Positions 35,963 through 44,309 of a DNA stretch of 58,117 nucleotides are shown piece by piece. The notes under the pieces were generated by a model. That model did not search any database. It was not told the origin of the DNA and saw only the letters and a list, made by a program, of their open reading frames with translations. Position 1 is the first letter of the stretch; every line of letters begins with the position of its first letter. Location: the NCBI GenBank assembly GCA_023249225.1, contig JAHFDA010000012.1:1-58117 (forward strand), in the 5' to 3' direction. This DNA is from a bacterium (lineage in GTDB: Bacteria > Margulisbacteria > Marinamargulisbacteria > JAHFDA01). The position numbers and the translations under genes were made by a program.

Positions 35963-35968
35963 TATAAT
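35963..35968 (+). promoter_or_regulatory. Consensus -10 box before gshA
   Basis: A perfect TATAAT ends 6 bases before the gshA GTG, so the predicted transcription start is the start codon itself. No ribosome-binding sequence exists in the gap. The -35 region (about 35939-35945) is a poor match. The same 6-base arrangement occurs before purB. Confidence 0.5.
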
Positions 35969-35974
35969 GTTCCT

Positions 35975-37240
35975 GTGATCCGCCTCATTGAACAACGCCT
36001 GCGCGAGCGGCAGGGCGACGTGGATGCCTGGCTGGCGACCATCTGGAAGGACTGCGGTGTGCCCTTTTATGCCAGCGCGGATATCCGGAACGCCCATTTT
36101 AAGGTATCTGTGATTGATACCAATCTCTTTCCGGCGGGCTTCAACAATCTTTGTAGCACGGTTCGTGATGCTGCATCTGATGCTGTGCGAGACTACCTGT
36201 TGCGTTGCGCCGGAAATCCTCGATCGGTGCTGCTCATCACCGAAATGCATACCCGTAACCTGTATTACCTTGAAAATGTCGTGGCCTTGCAGGGCATTTT
36301 GCAAAAAGCGGGCGTAGAGGTTGTTTGTGGAACCTGGGGCTTGCCCGATGGCTCCAAACAGATGAGCTTTGATCTGCCCAGCGGACAAAAACTGCTGCTG
36401 CGCCAGATCTGTCGCAAAGACGTCAACGTGCTGGCTTGTGGCGAGACGGTGCCGGATGTGGTGATCAGCAACAACGATTTTTCAAATGGCATCCCGGAAC
36501 CGCTGCAAGGTGTGCGCCAGCCGATCTTGCCGCCGCCGCAACTGGGTTGGTATCAGCGCCGCAAAAGCGACCATTTTGTGTATTACAAAGACACTGTCAC
36601 AGAACTGGCCCGCATTCTCGACTTGGATCCGTGGTTGTTTTATCCGCTGACAGAACTCCAAGGTGGCATTGACTTTCAAGCCCAGGAAGGCCTGGAGGCT
36701 TTGGCGGCGACAGTGGATCGCGTGATTTCGCAGATACGGGAGCAATACGCGCGTTATCACATTACCGAAACACCCTACGTGTTTATCAAGAACAACCGTG
36801 GCACCTATGGGCTTGGCATCATGACTGCACGGCGCGGCGACGAGGTGCTGACGCTTAACCGCAAGCAGCGCAACAACATGGCCTACTCCAAATCAAAAAA
36901 AGCGGTGGACGAGGTGATTGTGCAGGAAGGCATTCCCACTTACGAGCGCGTTAAAGACCAGGCCGCCGAACCGGTCATGATGAGCATTGGTTCGCGGGTG
37001 ATTGGCGGATTTTTACGTTTTCACTCCGAACAAAATGACCAGGAAAACCTTAACAGTCCGGGCATGGCTTTTGAGCGCCTGTGTCTGACGGAATGTGTGT
37101 CAGAAGATCGTAGAGGACAGTTGTGCGTGGTCGACCGTTGCCGCGACACGGTGTATTCCTGCCTGACTCTGGCAGCGGTGGCGGCCTCCAGCCGCGAAAT
37201 GAAGGCCGTCCTGGCCAAGCCAGAGCAGATCCATGTCTAA
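35975..37240 (+). CDS. gshA: Glutamate--cysteine ligase
   Basis: This protein makes gamma-glutamylcysteine, the first step of glutathione synthesis. It resembles the ~420-residue ligase class known from Acidithiobacillus-like proteobacteria rather than the E. coli GshA class. Recognisable parts are FPAGFNNLC near residue 50, LITEMHTRNLYYLEN, and YVFIKNNRGTYGLGIM in the ATP-binding part. The assignment is supported by the following gene, glutathione synthase, which overlaps its end by 8 bases. The start is a GTG lying 6 bases after a TATAAT. Confidence 0.85.
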   Translation: MIRLIEQRLRERQGDVDAWLATIWKDCGVPFYASADIRNAHFKVSVIDTNLFPAGFNNLCSTVRDAASDAVRDYLLRCAGNPRSVLLITEMHTRNLYYLENVVALQGILQKAGVEVVCGTWGLPDGSKQMSFDLPSGQKLLLRQICRKDVNVLACGETVPDVVISNNDFSNGIPEPLQGVRQPILPPPQLGWYQRRKSDHFVYYKDTVTELARILDLDPWLFYPLTELQGGIDFQAQEGLEALAATVDRVISQIREQYARYHITETPYVFIKNNRGTYGLGIMTARRGDEVLTLNRKQRNNMAYSKSKKAVDEVIVQEGIPTYERVKDQAAEPVMMSIGSRVIGGFLRFHSEQNDQENLNSPGMAFERLCLTECVSEDRRGQLCVVDRCRDTVYSCLTLAAVAASSREMKAVLAKPEQIHV

Positions 37241-38183
37241 CGCCTTGCAGATTGCACATGTGCTGGACCCCTGGGCCAAGATAAATACACGCCTTGATAG
37301 TTCGATTCGCATTGCCTGGGCCTTGCAGGGGCGTGCCCATATCAATTGGTATGTACAGGCCGAGGATTTGATCTGGCACGAACATCAATTACAGGCGCGG
37401 GCACGGTCATTTACCATGTCAGAGGATCTGACGCAGATCAGTTTTCAAGAAGAACGCGTCTTGGATCTCTCCCAGATGGATGCCCTTTTTTTACGCAAAG
37501 ATCCGCCCTTTAGCACGGATTATTTGCATTACCTGCATTTGCTTGCACTCACACCCGAACGGCCTCTGTGCGTTAACGAGCCCGACGCGATCCGGGCGCA
37601 CAATGAAAAAATGTCCATTTTGGAATATCCGCAGTGGATACCGCGCACGGCCATTGCGCGCAAAGCCAGTGACATAAAACCCTTGGCACGGCAGATGGGC
37701 GGTCGCGTGGTGCTTAAGCCGCTTTATTTGTTTGGCGGAAAAAACATTCTGGTGGCCGATGTGCAAGACCGCAACTTTGACGCTCTGGTGGAGCTGGTGG
37801 CGGAACACGACACGCAATACATTATGATCCAGGAGTTCCTCGAAGACATTAGCCGGGGCGATGTGCGCGTGCTGGCGCTGGACGGCAAAATGCTGGGTTC
37901 GTTTACGCGCATTGCCGGACCCGAAAGTTACCGCAGCAATGTGGCGGCCGGCGGCAAGTGGCATCCGTATCCCCTCAACCCGCAAGAACAAGCCATTGTG
38001 AACCAGGTGATTTCCGACTGCGCCCGCAAGGGTCTGTACTTTGTGGGGCTCGACCTGATTGGCGGCAAGCTTACCGAAATTAACGTGACCAGCCCCACCG
38101 GTTTGCCGGCGCTGGATGAGCTGACGAATTTTAGGCACGAAGTCACGATTGCGGAGTGGGTGGAGCAACGGGTGAATCGGTAG
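37233..38183 (+). CDS. gshB: Glutathione synthase
   Basis: This ATP-grasp enzyme adds glycine to gamma-glutamylcysteine. Features in order are the N-terminal domain with FLRKDPPFSTDYLHYL, the ATP-grasp strands GGRVVLKPLYLFGGKNI, QEFLEDISRGDVRVLALDGK and the metal site ending in LTEINVTSPTG. The length of 316 residues is normal. The pair gshA-gshB is next to fahA. Glutathione is the cofactor of many maleylacetoacetate isomerases, the tyrosine-pathway step missing from this window. Confidence 0.95.
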   Translation: MSNALQIAHVLDPWAKINTRLDSSIRIAWALQGRAHINWYVQAEDLIWHEHQLQARARSFTMSEDLTQISFQEERVLDLSQMDALFLRKDPPFSTDYLHYLHLLALTPERPLCVNEPDAIRAHNEKMSILEYPQWIPRTAIARKASDIKPLARQMGGRVVLKPLYLFGGKNILVADVQDRNFDALVELVAEHDTQYIMIQEFLEDISRGDVRVLALDGKMLGSFTRIAGPESYRSNVAAGGKWHPYPLNPQEQAIVNQVISDCARKGLYFVGLDLIGGKLTEINVTSPTGLPALDELTNFRHEVTIAEWVEQRVNR

Positions 38184-38210
38184 GGGTGCTGCGTATGCCA
38201 AGGGGATGCA

Positions 38211-38396
38211 TCAAGCAGCTTGTTGTCTTGATTTCCTATCAACATAATAAACCTTATGCATGTGCCGGGTTTGTTCTTGGATAAACTCGACGTAACTGGC
38301 GCACCCACTTTTTAGAAAGTCTTTGTACAGATCTTCTTTGATATCCCAAACTTCTTGCATGTATTTATCGTAAGCATTTTGCTGATTACTTTTCAC
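38211..38396 (-). CDS. Small partner protein of the PIN-domain gene
   Basis: A 61-residue, charged, probably helical protein that starts inside the end of the PIN-domain gene (11-base overlap). Short helical proteins of this kind (pattern EVWDIKEDLYKDF) often follow PIN-domain genes in two-gene modules and are presumed antitoxins. The assignment rests on position and size; I see no DNA-binding motif. Confidence 0.65.
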   Translation of the reverse strand: MKSNQQNAYDKYMQEVWDIKEDLYKDFLKSGCASYVEFIQEQTRHMHKVYYVDRKSRQQAA

Positions 38397-38865
38397 AGAT
38401 CACCTCCATGGGATTCAAAAGACTTAACCCCCGTATATACCCAAAGGTCTGGTTGACGGCATTAAGCTGAATTTGTTTTTTAATGTTGGCCAGATGTTTA
38501 AAATTCCAACTTAGCAAAATATCAAATTCGTAAAAGGTCGCAAAAGCTACATGTAAAGCATCTTCCATTTTTGATTTTGGAATAACATTCTGTTGAATGT
38601 ATGCTTCAGCCAGGTCATTGATTTCAGCGTTCAAGGGCCCATATAAACGCAACTGATACGTTTTGACCGCATCTAACAAACCGGCTCTCTTAATGGCATC
38701 ATTCGTTTTTTGAATTTCAGTCATAACAACATCCGAGATGAAGATATCGTAATCCTGGAGATGCTCCTTAAAGAAGGTTTCAGTGATATCCCTGTAAACC
38801 GGCGCGTCATCAGCAAACAAAAATGAAATCACCGATGTATCCAAAGATATTGTTAAACGACGCAT
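38386..38865 (-). CDS. PIN-domain ribonuclease, VapC-like toxin
   Basis: This PIN-fold nuclease is predicted to cut RNA. Candidate metal-binding acidic residues are Asp9 (SLDTSV), Glu50 (VMTEIQ), Asp102 (KMEDALHVA) and Asp115 (FDILLSWNFKHL). The 159-residue length fits. The toxin is first and the presumed antitoxin second, the reverse of classical vapBC. A perfect TATAAT lies 8 bases upstream of the ATG on the minus strand. The gene is in an AT-richer patch with other accessory genes. Confidence 0.85.
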   Translation of the reverse strand: MRRLTISLDTSVISFLFADDAPVYRDITETFFKEHLQDYDIFISDVVMTEIQKTNDAIKRAGLLDAVKTYQLRLYGPLNAEINDLAEAYIQQNVIPKSKMEDALHVAFATFYEFDILLSWNFKHLANIKKQIQLNAVNQTFGYIRGLSLLNPMEVICEK

Positions 38866-38873
38866 CTTTTGCC

Positions 38874-38879
38874 ATTATA
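38874..38879 (-). promoter_or_regulatory. -10 box before the PIN-domain gene
   Basis: On the minus strand a perfect TATAAT ends 8 bases before the ATG, with no ribosome-binding sequence in the gap, so the message would have a leader of about 1-2 bases. The divergent zinc-finger gene begins 81 bases to the right, and the same short region must hold its promoter. Confidence 0.45.
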
Positions 38880-38945
38880 CTCGGTAAACTTGGTATACCG
38901 CCCAGATCCCAAACGCTGGACAAATTGGAAGGAGCGGCGCAAATC

Positions 38946-39188
38946 ATGGAAGCTTTTACTCACTGCCCGGTATGCGGCGGCGAACTGACCACCAAAAAAG
39001 TAGAAAAAATACTTAAGGGCGGCAATCATACCGCAGTCTTAACAGTGGACGCCGACGTATGCCTGGGTTGCGGCGAACGTTTGTATGATCAAGCCTTGGT
39101 GCAGCACTTCGAAAAAATCCGCAGCCAGTTGGAGCATCAGCAGACACAAGGTTTTAAGGTTATTGGACAGACGTTTCAGGTGGCCTGA
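38946..39188 (+). CDS. YgiT-type zinc-finger protein (orphan antitoxin-like)
   Basis: An 80-residue protein with paired zinc-binding motifs CPVCGG near the N-terminus and CLGCGE about 35 residues later, as in the YgiT/MqsA N-terminal domain. It lacks the helix-turn-helix domain of full MqsA. Proteins of this type usually follow a toxin gene of the DUF4258 or MqsR kind; none is visible here. The start was chosen from AAGGAG about 12 bases upstream; upstream in-frame codons to 38823 lie inside the PIN gene region. Confidence 0.78.
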   Translation: MEAFTHCPVCGGELTTKKVEKILKGGNHTAVLTVDADVCLGCGERLYDQALVQHFEKIRSQLEHQQTQGFKVIGQTFQVA

Positions 39189-39203
39189 ATGGCCTCTAAC
39201 ACA

Positions 39204-39375
39204 GTGAACTATTCAGCTTTGCCACATACCAGGCACAGCGGCAGGGGCCGCATGCGAGCTGGACACATGCGCTTTTTTCCAGGCCTTGCCTGGCTTAGAA
39301 GTGGAATGCCCTCTGTCCAGCTCCCAATGGCCCTGCCACTGGGCTTACGAACAACGGTAGGGCTGAATAGTTACA
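39204..39375. repeat. ~170-bp inverted-repeat element (MITE-like)
   Basis: The outer arms AACTATTCAGC (39207-39217) and GCTGAATAGTT (39362-39372) are exactly complementary. Inner arms GAGCTGGACA (39256-39265) and TGTCCAGCTC (39314-39323) also match perfectly, and a GGCAGGGGCC/GGCCCTGCC block pairs between them. The centre holds a small hairpin CCAGGC-CTT-GCCTGG (39279-39293). It fills most of the 221-base gap between the zinc-finger gene and the lipoprotein gene. It has no coding capacity; it could be a mobile element remnant or a structured RNA/DNA element. Confidence 0.82.
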
Positions 39376-39409
39376 ACATAGTACTTGGGGGTGATGACCA
39401 CTCCCGTTT

Positions 39410-41155
39410 TCATTCAATCTTAGTTGCCTTGTGAATTTTTCGATCAGTGGCGTTGAAATAGTAGAAAAGGGTTCCATTCCAATCTATTGCACCTTCGATA
39501 CCCCATAAATACGTGAGGCCGAGGTCAATTGTTTTTATTTTGTTCAGGTATGTATCAAAAATGTCCACCACGTGAGGATTCCCCATGTAGAAAAAATAGA
39601 AATTACCGTTTTCACCGCGTAACATTCTGGTTGAGCCGCCACTGGCCCCAAGTGGGAGTGTCGTTGAGATGAGCTCTTTGCCAGAGTCTGAAAATTTTTT
39701 AAAAACAGAACTTCTGGATAGGTAAAGATTATTGGCTGGGTCAGTTACCAGGTGCACATACGTTGTGATAATTTCATACTGATATACGTGGTTTGAATTG
39801 TATTTATGAACGCCCCCGCCAGTATTTCCATCTGTGGAGTACCCCAAATACACATTACTTTGCGAATCTATTGCCATGTAGGTATAGCGGTACCCCTGTA
39901 TGGGCCAAGTAGAAATCTTGGTTCCAGAGCAATTAAAAATATCAATCGTAGTGCTGCTGTTACTATCGTTACTTAAAATATAAATATTTGAGCTTGGATC
40001 AACACCGCCCAGGAGTGAACCGTAAGCACCCGGTATCTTAGCAACCAGTATGCCGCTATCGGTATAAATAACCCGTATGCCGATAGATGAAAGACTTGCT
40101 TCGACGACATATCCTCCGAGAGGCAGTGATTTTATTGAATTGACATAGTAACCCGGGGGGATATCCAAATCATAAACCGCCACATCGTACGGGTACACCG
40201 GAGAACCATACACCATGTTAGAAAATACAGACTCATTACCGTTGGAATCGACGGCGGTAACACGGTAATAATCAGCCTCGTAGTTGTTTAATGACAAGGC
40301 ATAATGGTTCACCGTAACGTAGACCGTTGAATAGCTGTCAAAACCACCCTTGTATACCTTGTAGCCGGTGACGCGGCTGTCCGAAGCAGCATCCCAATTT
40401 ACCGTGATGGCCACGTTTCCGGTTTGAATATAAACATTGGCCGGCACCGGTAGCGACAAACTACCGCCATTGGACGAAGCTGCCTGAAGCGTTAGAACAG
40501 TGATGTTTGTGGTCGCTTGGGTAACCACTGTCACGTTGGCCGTTGATGCACTGGTATAGCCTGACTTCTGCGCGTATAGGGTATAGGTGCCTTCGGCTAC
40601 GTTGGACATTGCAAAAGTGCCGTTACTGGCTGTATAAGCTGCAAAGGAGGTTCCTGCCATGAACACCAACACGCCTTCATGCGATGTAGCATCCGAAAGT
40701 TTTATGGTGCCTGCCACGGCGCCGCTGGTTTTTAACACCAAAGCACCTGTCTGCACATTTTCTTTTTGGACATGAATTGATTTCAGGGCAGAGTTTCCTT
40801 TTGAATCAACTGCCAGCAGGGTATAGACCCCCATGGACACATTGGAGAGTAAAAATGAACCCGTTTTGTCTGTGGTCGCTGTAGCGGCTACATCTGAAGC
40901 TGCCAATGGATGCAAGCTTGTGACCGAGACAGTCGTTGCTTTAGATAGGGTCACCTGTGCGTTAATGACTGGCTGATCAAACGAATCGATCAAAGCACCA
41001 GACACGACCAGCCCAGAACCGTTTTCCCCAACATCCAGATCTTTTAACACCCCGCACGACGTCGCTACAAACGGAACAGAGATGATGATCAAACCCGCTA
41101 TAATGCGTTGCGATAAGCACAGTGGGCCTGTCCAAATCTTTGCTTTTTTGTCCAT
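39410..41155 (-). CDS. Multi-domain surface lipoprotein
   Basis: A lipoprotein signal ends in FVATSC, with Cys as the lipidated residue. Domains in order are two carboxypeptidase-regulatory-like beta-sandwich repeats (about residues 48-225, with VSGALIDSFDQPVINAQVTL and AGTIKLSDATSHEGVLV), a fibronectin type III-like domain (about 235-330, ITVNWDAASDSRVTGYKVYKG) and a C-terminal beta-propeller-like half with repeated NIYILSN and NVYLGYS strands. These are features of secreted or surface binding proteins. The gene is AT-richer than the metabolic genes around it. Function is unknown. Confidence 0.82.
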   Translation of the reverse strand: MDKKAKIWTGPLCLSQRIIAGLIIISVPFVATSCGVLKDLDVGENGSGLVVSGALIDSFDQPVINAQVTLSKATTVSVTSLHPLAASDVAATATTDKTGSFLLSNVSMGVYTLLAVDSKGNSALKSIHVQKENVQTGALVLKTSGAVAGTIKLSDATSHEGVLVFMAGTSFAAYTASNGTFAMSNVAEGTYTLYAQKSGYTSASTANVTVVTQATTNITVLTLQAASSNGGSLSLPVPANVYIQTGNVAITVNWDAASDSRVTGYKVYKGGFDSYSTVYVTVNHYALSLNNYEADYYRVTAVDSNGNESVFSNMVYGSPVYPYDVAVYDLDIPPGYYVNSIKSLPLGGYVVEASLSSIGIRVIYTDSGILVAKIPGAYGSLLGGVDPSSNIYILSNDSNSSTTIDIFNCSGTKISTWPIQGYRYTYMAIDSQSNVYLGYSTDGNTGGGVHKYNSNHVYQYEIITTYVHLVTDPANNLYLSRSSVFKKFSDSGKELISTTLPLGASGGSTRMLRGENGNFYFFYMGNPHVVDIFDTYLNKIKTIDLGLTYLWGIEGAIDWNGTLFYYFNATDRKIHKATKIE

Positions 41156-41258
41156 AAATTTATTACTGTTTATATGCTGTCTATTCCCAAATTATGTCTA
41201 AAATAAACGATAATTTATTGAGTTAATAAATGCTGCTTTTATGGTGTATTTTTAAATA

Positions 41259-41924
41259 GTGGAAGTGGTTGCCAGATTGTCTGATGTAAACAAAATATTA
41301 TGCCGGGCAGCTTTATGTGTATTTCTTGGGGGTATTTTCTTATGGGGTTGTCTGGCTTGCTTAAGCACGGCTGACGCAGCAGATTCTAGACGCAGTATCT
41401 TGGATACAGACTATCTTGAGCAAGTTGATTTTCATGTCCCCCAAATGCGTGTGCTTGGGGTCATGGGATCACGGGGGCTAAGGGTAAAGGCAGGTGACGG
41501 CCAGGTATTCGAAGGGGCTTATGATTTTCAATATGGGATGGGTATTGATATCGCCTATCCCGCCGGTCCGATCTTGATGGTGGTAGGAGGGGATATTAAC
41601 GGCGGTAGTGCTTTAAAATACCAGGGCACTATTTTAGGACTACTGGGAATAAACCATTTTAGACTGGGACTCGAAGTACCCCTGATCGTTCACAAAGGTA
41701 GATTTTGTATAGGCGGTGGGGTCAATTATTCTTGGTGGTATGTTGCGGGGGGCACGGGTAGCTTGGGATATCAGCTGTATATGTTGTATTCATTTCCGTT
41801 AATGCGAAATTCTTTTATTGCTCAATTGGGCTACGATACTTATCAGGCCACAACGGATTACTATACGTCTACCATTACTTCTGGGGGCATTGTGGCTCGG
41901 GCAGGCTATGCTTTTCCATTATAA
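41259..41924 (+). CDS. Outer-membrane beta-barrel-like protein
   Basis: A 221-residue exported protein. The N-terminus has a hydrophobic segment (AALCVFLGGIFLWGCLACL) followed by a predicted cleavage region near ADAAD. The rest alternates hydrophobic and polar residues, with many Gly and aromatic residues (LGYQLYMLYSFPL, GGIVARAGYAFPL). It ends in a C-terminal strand closing with hydrophobic residues, as in outer-membrane barrels. It starts at GTG (41259) without a clear ribosome-binding site. It is divergent from the lipoprotein gene, so the two may be related in function. Confidence 0.7.
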   Translation: MEVVARLSDVNKILCRAALCVFLGGIFLWGCLACLSTADAADSRRSILDTDYLEQVDFHVPQMRVLGVMGSRGLRVKAGDGQVFEGAYDFQYGMGIDIAYPAGPILMVVGGDINGGSALKYQGTILGLLGINHFRLGLEVPLIVHKGRFCIGGGVNYSWWYVAGGTGSLGYQLYMLYSFPLMRNSFIAQLGYDTYQATTDYYTSTITSGGIVARAGYAFPL

Positions 41925-41978
41925 AATGCACCATAGATGTTGTATTAAAAATTGGACTTTCCATCAATTCTATTATGG

Positions 41979-42248
41979 ATGGCCCGCAAGGAAATCGCAT
42001 CCAAGTATATTCGACGCAGCTTGCTTGTCCGTGTGGGCAAACAGATACGCTTGCTCCGTAAGCAAAGGCGCATGAGTCTGGAAGCGCTGGCCGAAAGCGC
42101 TCACTGTCACCCCAAGTTCCTGCAAAAACTCGAAACATCCAGCCCCGAGATTATCAATATCAGCACATCGACTTTATGTGACCTGGCCTACAGCCTGGGT
42201 TTAAAACTGTACGAGTTTTTTAAGTTGGTGGAAGAAAAAGACAAGTAG
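41979..42248 (+). CDS. XRE-family helix-turn-helix regulator
   Basis: A small DNA-binding protein of about 90 residues with a Cro/CI-type helix-turn-helix: VGKQIRLLRKQRRMSLEALAESAH is the first half and LCDLAYSLGLKLYEFF closes the domain. An upstream ATG at 41952 is also possible. Positions of the adjacent tRNA-Thr and of the toxin-like genes make it a likely part of an accessory patch. Its target is unknown. Confidence 0.82.
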   Translation: MARKEIASKYIRRSLLVRVGKQIRLLRKQRRMSLEALAESAHCHPKFLQKLETSSPEIINISTSTLCDLAYSLGLKLYEFFKLVEEKDK

Positions 42249-42340
42249 ATCCAAGTACCTGACCAAGCCATAGCCCCGCAAAGTAGAAAAATGGCCTTGA
42301 TGCCCTGCAGGCAAATCCTATGTAGAATATTGAACGGTTG

Positions 42341-42416
42341 GCCAACGTAGCTCAGATGGTAGAGCAGCTCATTCGTAATGAGCGGGTCGCAGGTTCGATT
42401 CCTGTCGTTGGCTCCA
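42341..42416 (+). tRNA. tRNA-Thr (anticodon CGT)
   Basis: The acceptor stem GCCAACG pairs with CGTTGGC (42406-42412), followed by discriminator T and encoded CCA (42414-42416). The anticodon arm CTCAT-TCGTAA-TGAG carries CGT and reads threonine ACG. The T arm has GGTTCGATTCC. It borders the AT-richer accessory patch on its left. No direct repeat of its 3' end was found across that patch. Confidence 0.97.
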
Positions 42417-42455
42417 CCTCTCGCACTTTTCCACTGCCGCCGCTAGTATAAAGAT

Positions 42456-44279
42456 ATGAAGGCACTGGGGCTGCTGCTGGGGTTTGTATTATCTTTGCTG
42501 CCCTTGCCTTTGCAGGCCGCTGGCGAAAAACCGGCCAATGATGAACCGCTGGCGCGTTATTATTTGCAGCCTCCTGCGGGCGCAGAACTGGCGTCTGAAA
42601 AACTGTTTACGCCGCCGCCCCTAAGCATCACTGCCGAAGACCATGTGCTCTTGCAAGGCGTGGCCAGCGCCAACATGCCCGTCACGGTCAATGGCAGGGT
42701 GGTGACGCGGGTGCGTGATTCTGAAAAGTTTTTTATTAAATACACGCTGGACCACATCGGTTTTCATGAACTGCTGATCGGATTGCCAGGATCTCCACTG
42801 CTGTGGCGCGGCGTCTTACGGACACCCCGGCTTTTGCCCGCGCCGACGGACGACTTTCCAGCGCAGGATGCCGTGATCCTGTTGGCTCTGGCCTATGACC
42901 CGGTGGTGCCCTCTACGTTTGATTTGCGCCACGAACTGACCCGCGCCGAGGCCGTGGAGCAGGTGGTGCTCAATGCCTGGCTTGAAGAAATGCCGCTGAC
43001 CGAGAACCTTAAACTGACCGATGTGCCGGTGACTCATTCAGTTTATGCTGATGTTTGTTTTTTAATGCGTCAGGGCGTGATCGCGCCGACCGAAACGTTC
43101 AAGCCGCAAAGCGTCATGTCGCTGGCCCAGGGCATCACGCTGTTGTACCGGCTGGCGGGCGCGCCAGCGGTTGATGCTGAAAAATCCCCCAGTACCCTTG
43201 CCAGCGATGAATTTTTTAAAGCCGCCTGGGCTTGGGGACTGTCACAGCAGCGCTTGTCTGCCAGTGATCGTCCGGTCGACCGCCTAACGCAAGAAAAATG
43301 GTTGCGCTGGATACTCAAGGATACCTGGCACGGTGAGGTGGCGGGCTCTGCCAAGATGTTTCAATATGCTCCCGCCGTGGCGCCACAATTTGAAGCATTA
43401 AAACAGCAGTTACAAGAACATGATATCGCTGTGGCCGAACTGGCTGCGCCAAAACCGCTTGCAAAATTGGCTCCCTCGGCGGTCAGCAAGACACCCGAAA
43501 GCGCCTCTGTCCCCAGGCCTGCTGCGGCAGCGCCAGCCCCCCTGCCGCTTCAAATACCTCCTGCTCCAAAAGACCGGGTACTGCAAGTGGAGTTGGTTGC
43601 GCCCCTTGACCGCAATCCGGTTTATGGTTTTTCACATATCCTGGTATTGCGTGTGCAGTACGAGCAACAGGGTTGGGTCACTTTAAATCAAAAACTTAAT
43701 TTGGATCTTGGAAAAAACACAATCAAATTGGGTGGTTTTGACAAACCTTTAGAGCCCTTGCGCCTGGTCTGCCTCAAACAGTATTCAGATGTGGGTATTT
43801 TAAAACCCGAGGAACAAAAAAAAGTAGAATGGTTGAGCGGCATTGGCGTTTTTGATGATGTCCCCCACGGGGATCCCCTCTATTTGACCCGTCGCATGGT
43901 CAAGGAAAGCGTGTTGCGTGAATTGCGGCGTATCTCCACGTGGCGCAGTCAGATTGATGAGGGCAAGCTGGACGGTATTTTTTATCATCAGTCGAATGTC
44001 ACACGCGAACAGCTTTTAAAAGGGTTGGTCACACTGGAAGGCATTGATATTGTGCCGTTTCACAAACTGCGGCCTGATTGGAATCCGTTTGCTGACATTT
44101 CCATTATCCACCCATCGTTTCCGGTGGCAGCAGCGGCGTATCAGGCCAAAATTCTTACTGTGTCCCGCGTACGGCCCGATGACGTGGTGACGCGCGCGGA
44201 CTTTCTTGATTTTCTATGGAATTGTCCATCGGTGATGGCCAAAGTAGATGCGCTTCAAGATTGGGAGCAGGGATTTTAG
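42456..44279 (+). CDS. Exported protein with SLH-like domains
   Basis: A 607-residue protein with a signal peptide (KALGLLLGFVLSLLPLPLQAAG). Two SLH-like stretches can be seen: about residues 145-245 (DVPVTHSVYADVCFLMRQGVI followed by FKPQSVMSLAQGITLLYRLAG) and the C-terminal ~60 residues (FADISIIHPSFP to VVTRADFLDFL). A Pro/Ala-rich linker (about 340-370) separates the halves. SLH domains usually anchor proteins to wall polymers or the S-layer, so an envelope role is inferred. The start has no obvious ribosome-binding site, but a TAGTAT box lies 5 bases upstream. Confidence 0.75.
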   Translation: MKALGLLLGFVLSLLPLPLQAAGEKPANDEPLARYYLQPPAGAELASEKLFTPPPLSITAEDHVLLQGVASANMPVTVNGRVVTRVRDSEKFFIKYTLDHIGFHELLIGLPGSPLLWRGVLRTPRLLPAPTDDFPAQDAVILLALAYDPVVPSTFDLRHELTRAEAVEQVVLNAWLEEMPLTENLKLTDVPVTHSVYADVCFLMRQGVIAPTETFKPQSVMSLAQGITLLYRLAGAPAVDAEKSPSTLASDEFFKAAWAWGLSQQRLSASDRPVDRLTQEKWLRWILKDTWHGEVAGSAKMFQYAPAVAPQFEALKQQLQEHDIAVAELAAPKPLAKLAPSAVSKTPESASVPRPAAAAPAPLPLQIPPAPKDRVLQVELVAPLDRNPVYGFSHILVLRVQYEQQGWVTLNQKLNLDLGKNTIKLGGFDKPLEPLRLVCLKQYSDVGILKPEEQKKVEWLSGIGVFDDVPHGDPLYLTRRMVKESVLRELRRISTWRSQIDEGKLDGIFYHQSNVTREQLLKGLVTLEGIDIVPFHKLRPDWNPFADISIIHPSFPVAAAAYQAKILTVSRVRPDDVVTRADFLDFLWNCPSVMAKVDALQDWEQGF

Positions 44280-44309
44280 TCCGCCGTTATCAGTGAGTCT
44301 CCGATAAAC

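Noticed and set aside
37491-38201. Minus-strand frame antisense to gshB
   Set aside because: gshB is a clear ATP-grasp gene; this frame has no independent support.
42341-42416. tRNA-Thr as an integration site with att repeats
   Set aside because: No copy of the tRNA 3' end was found on the other side of the accessory patch, and no integrase is present.
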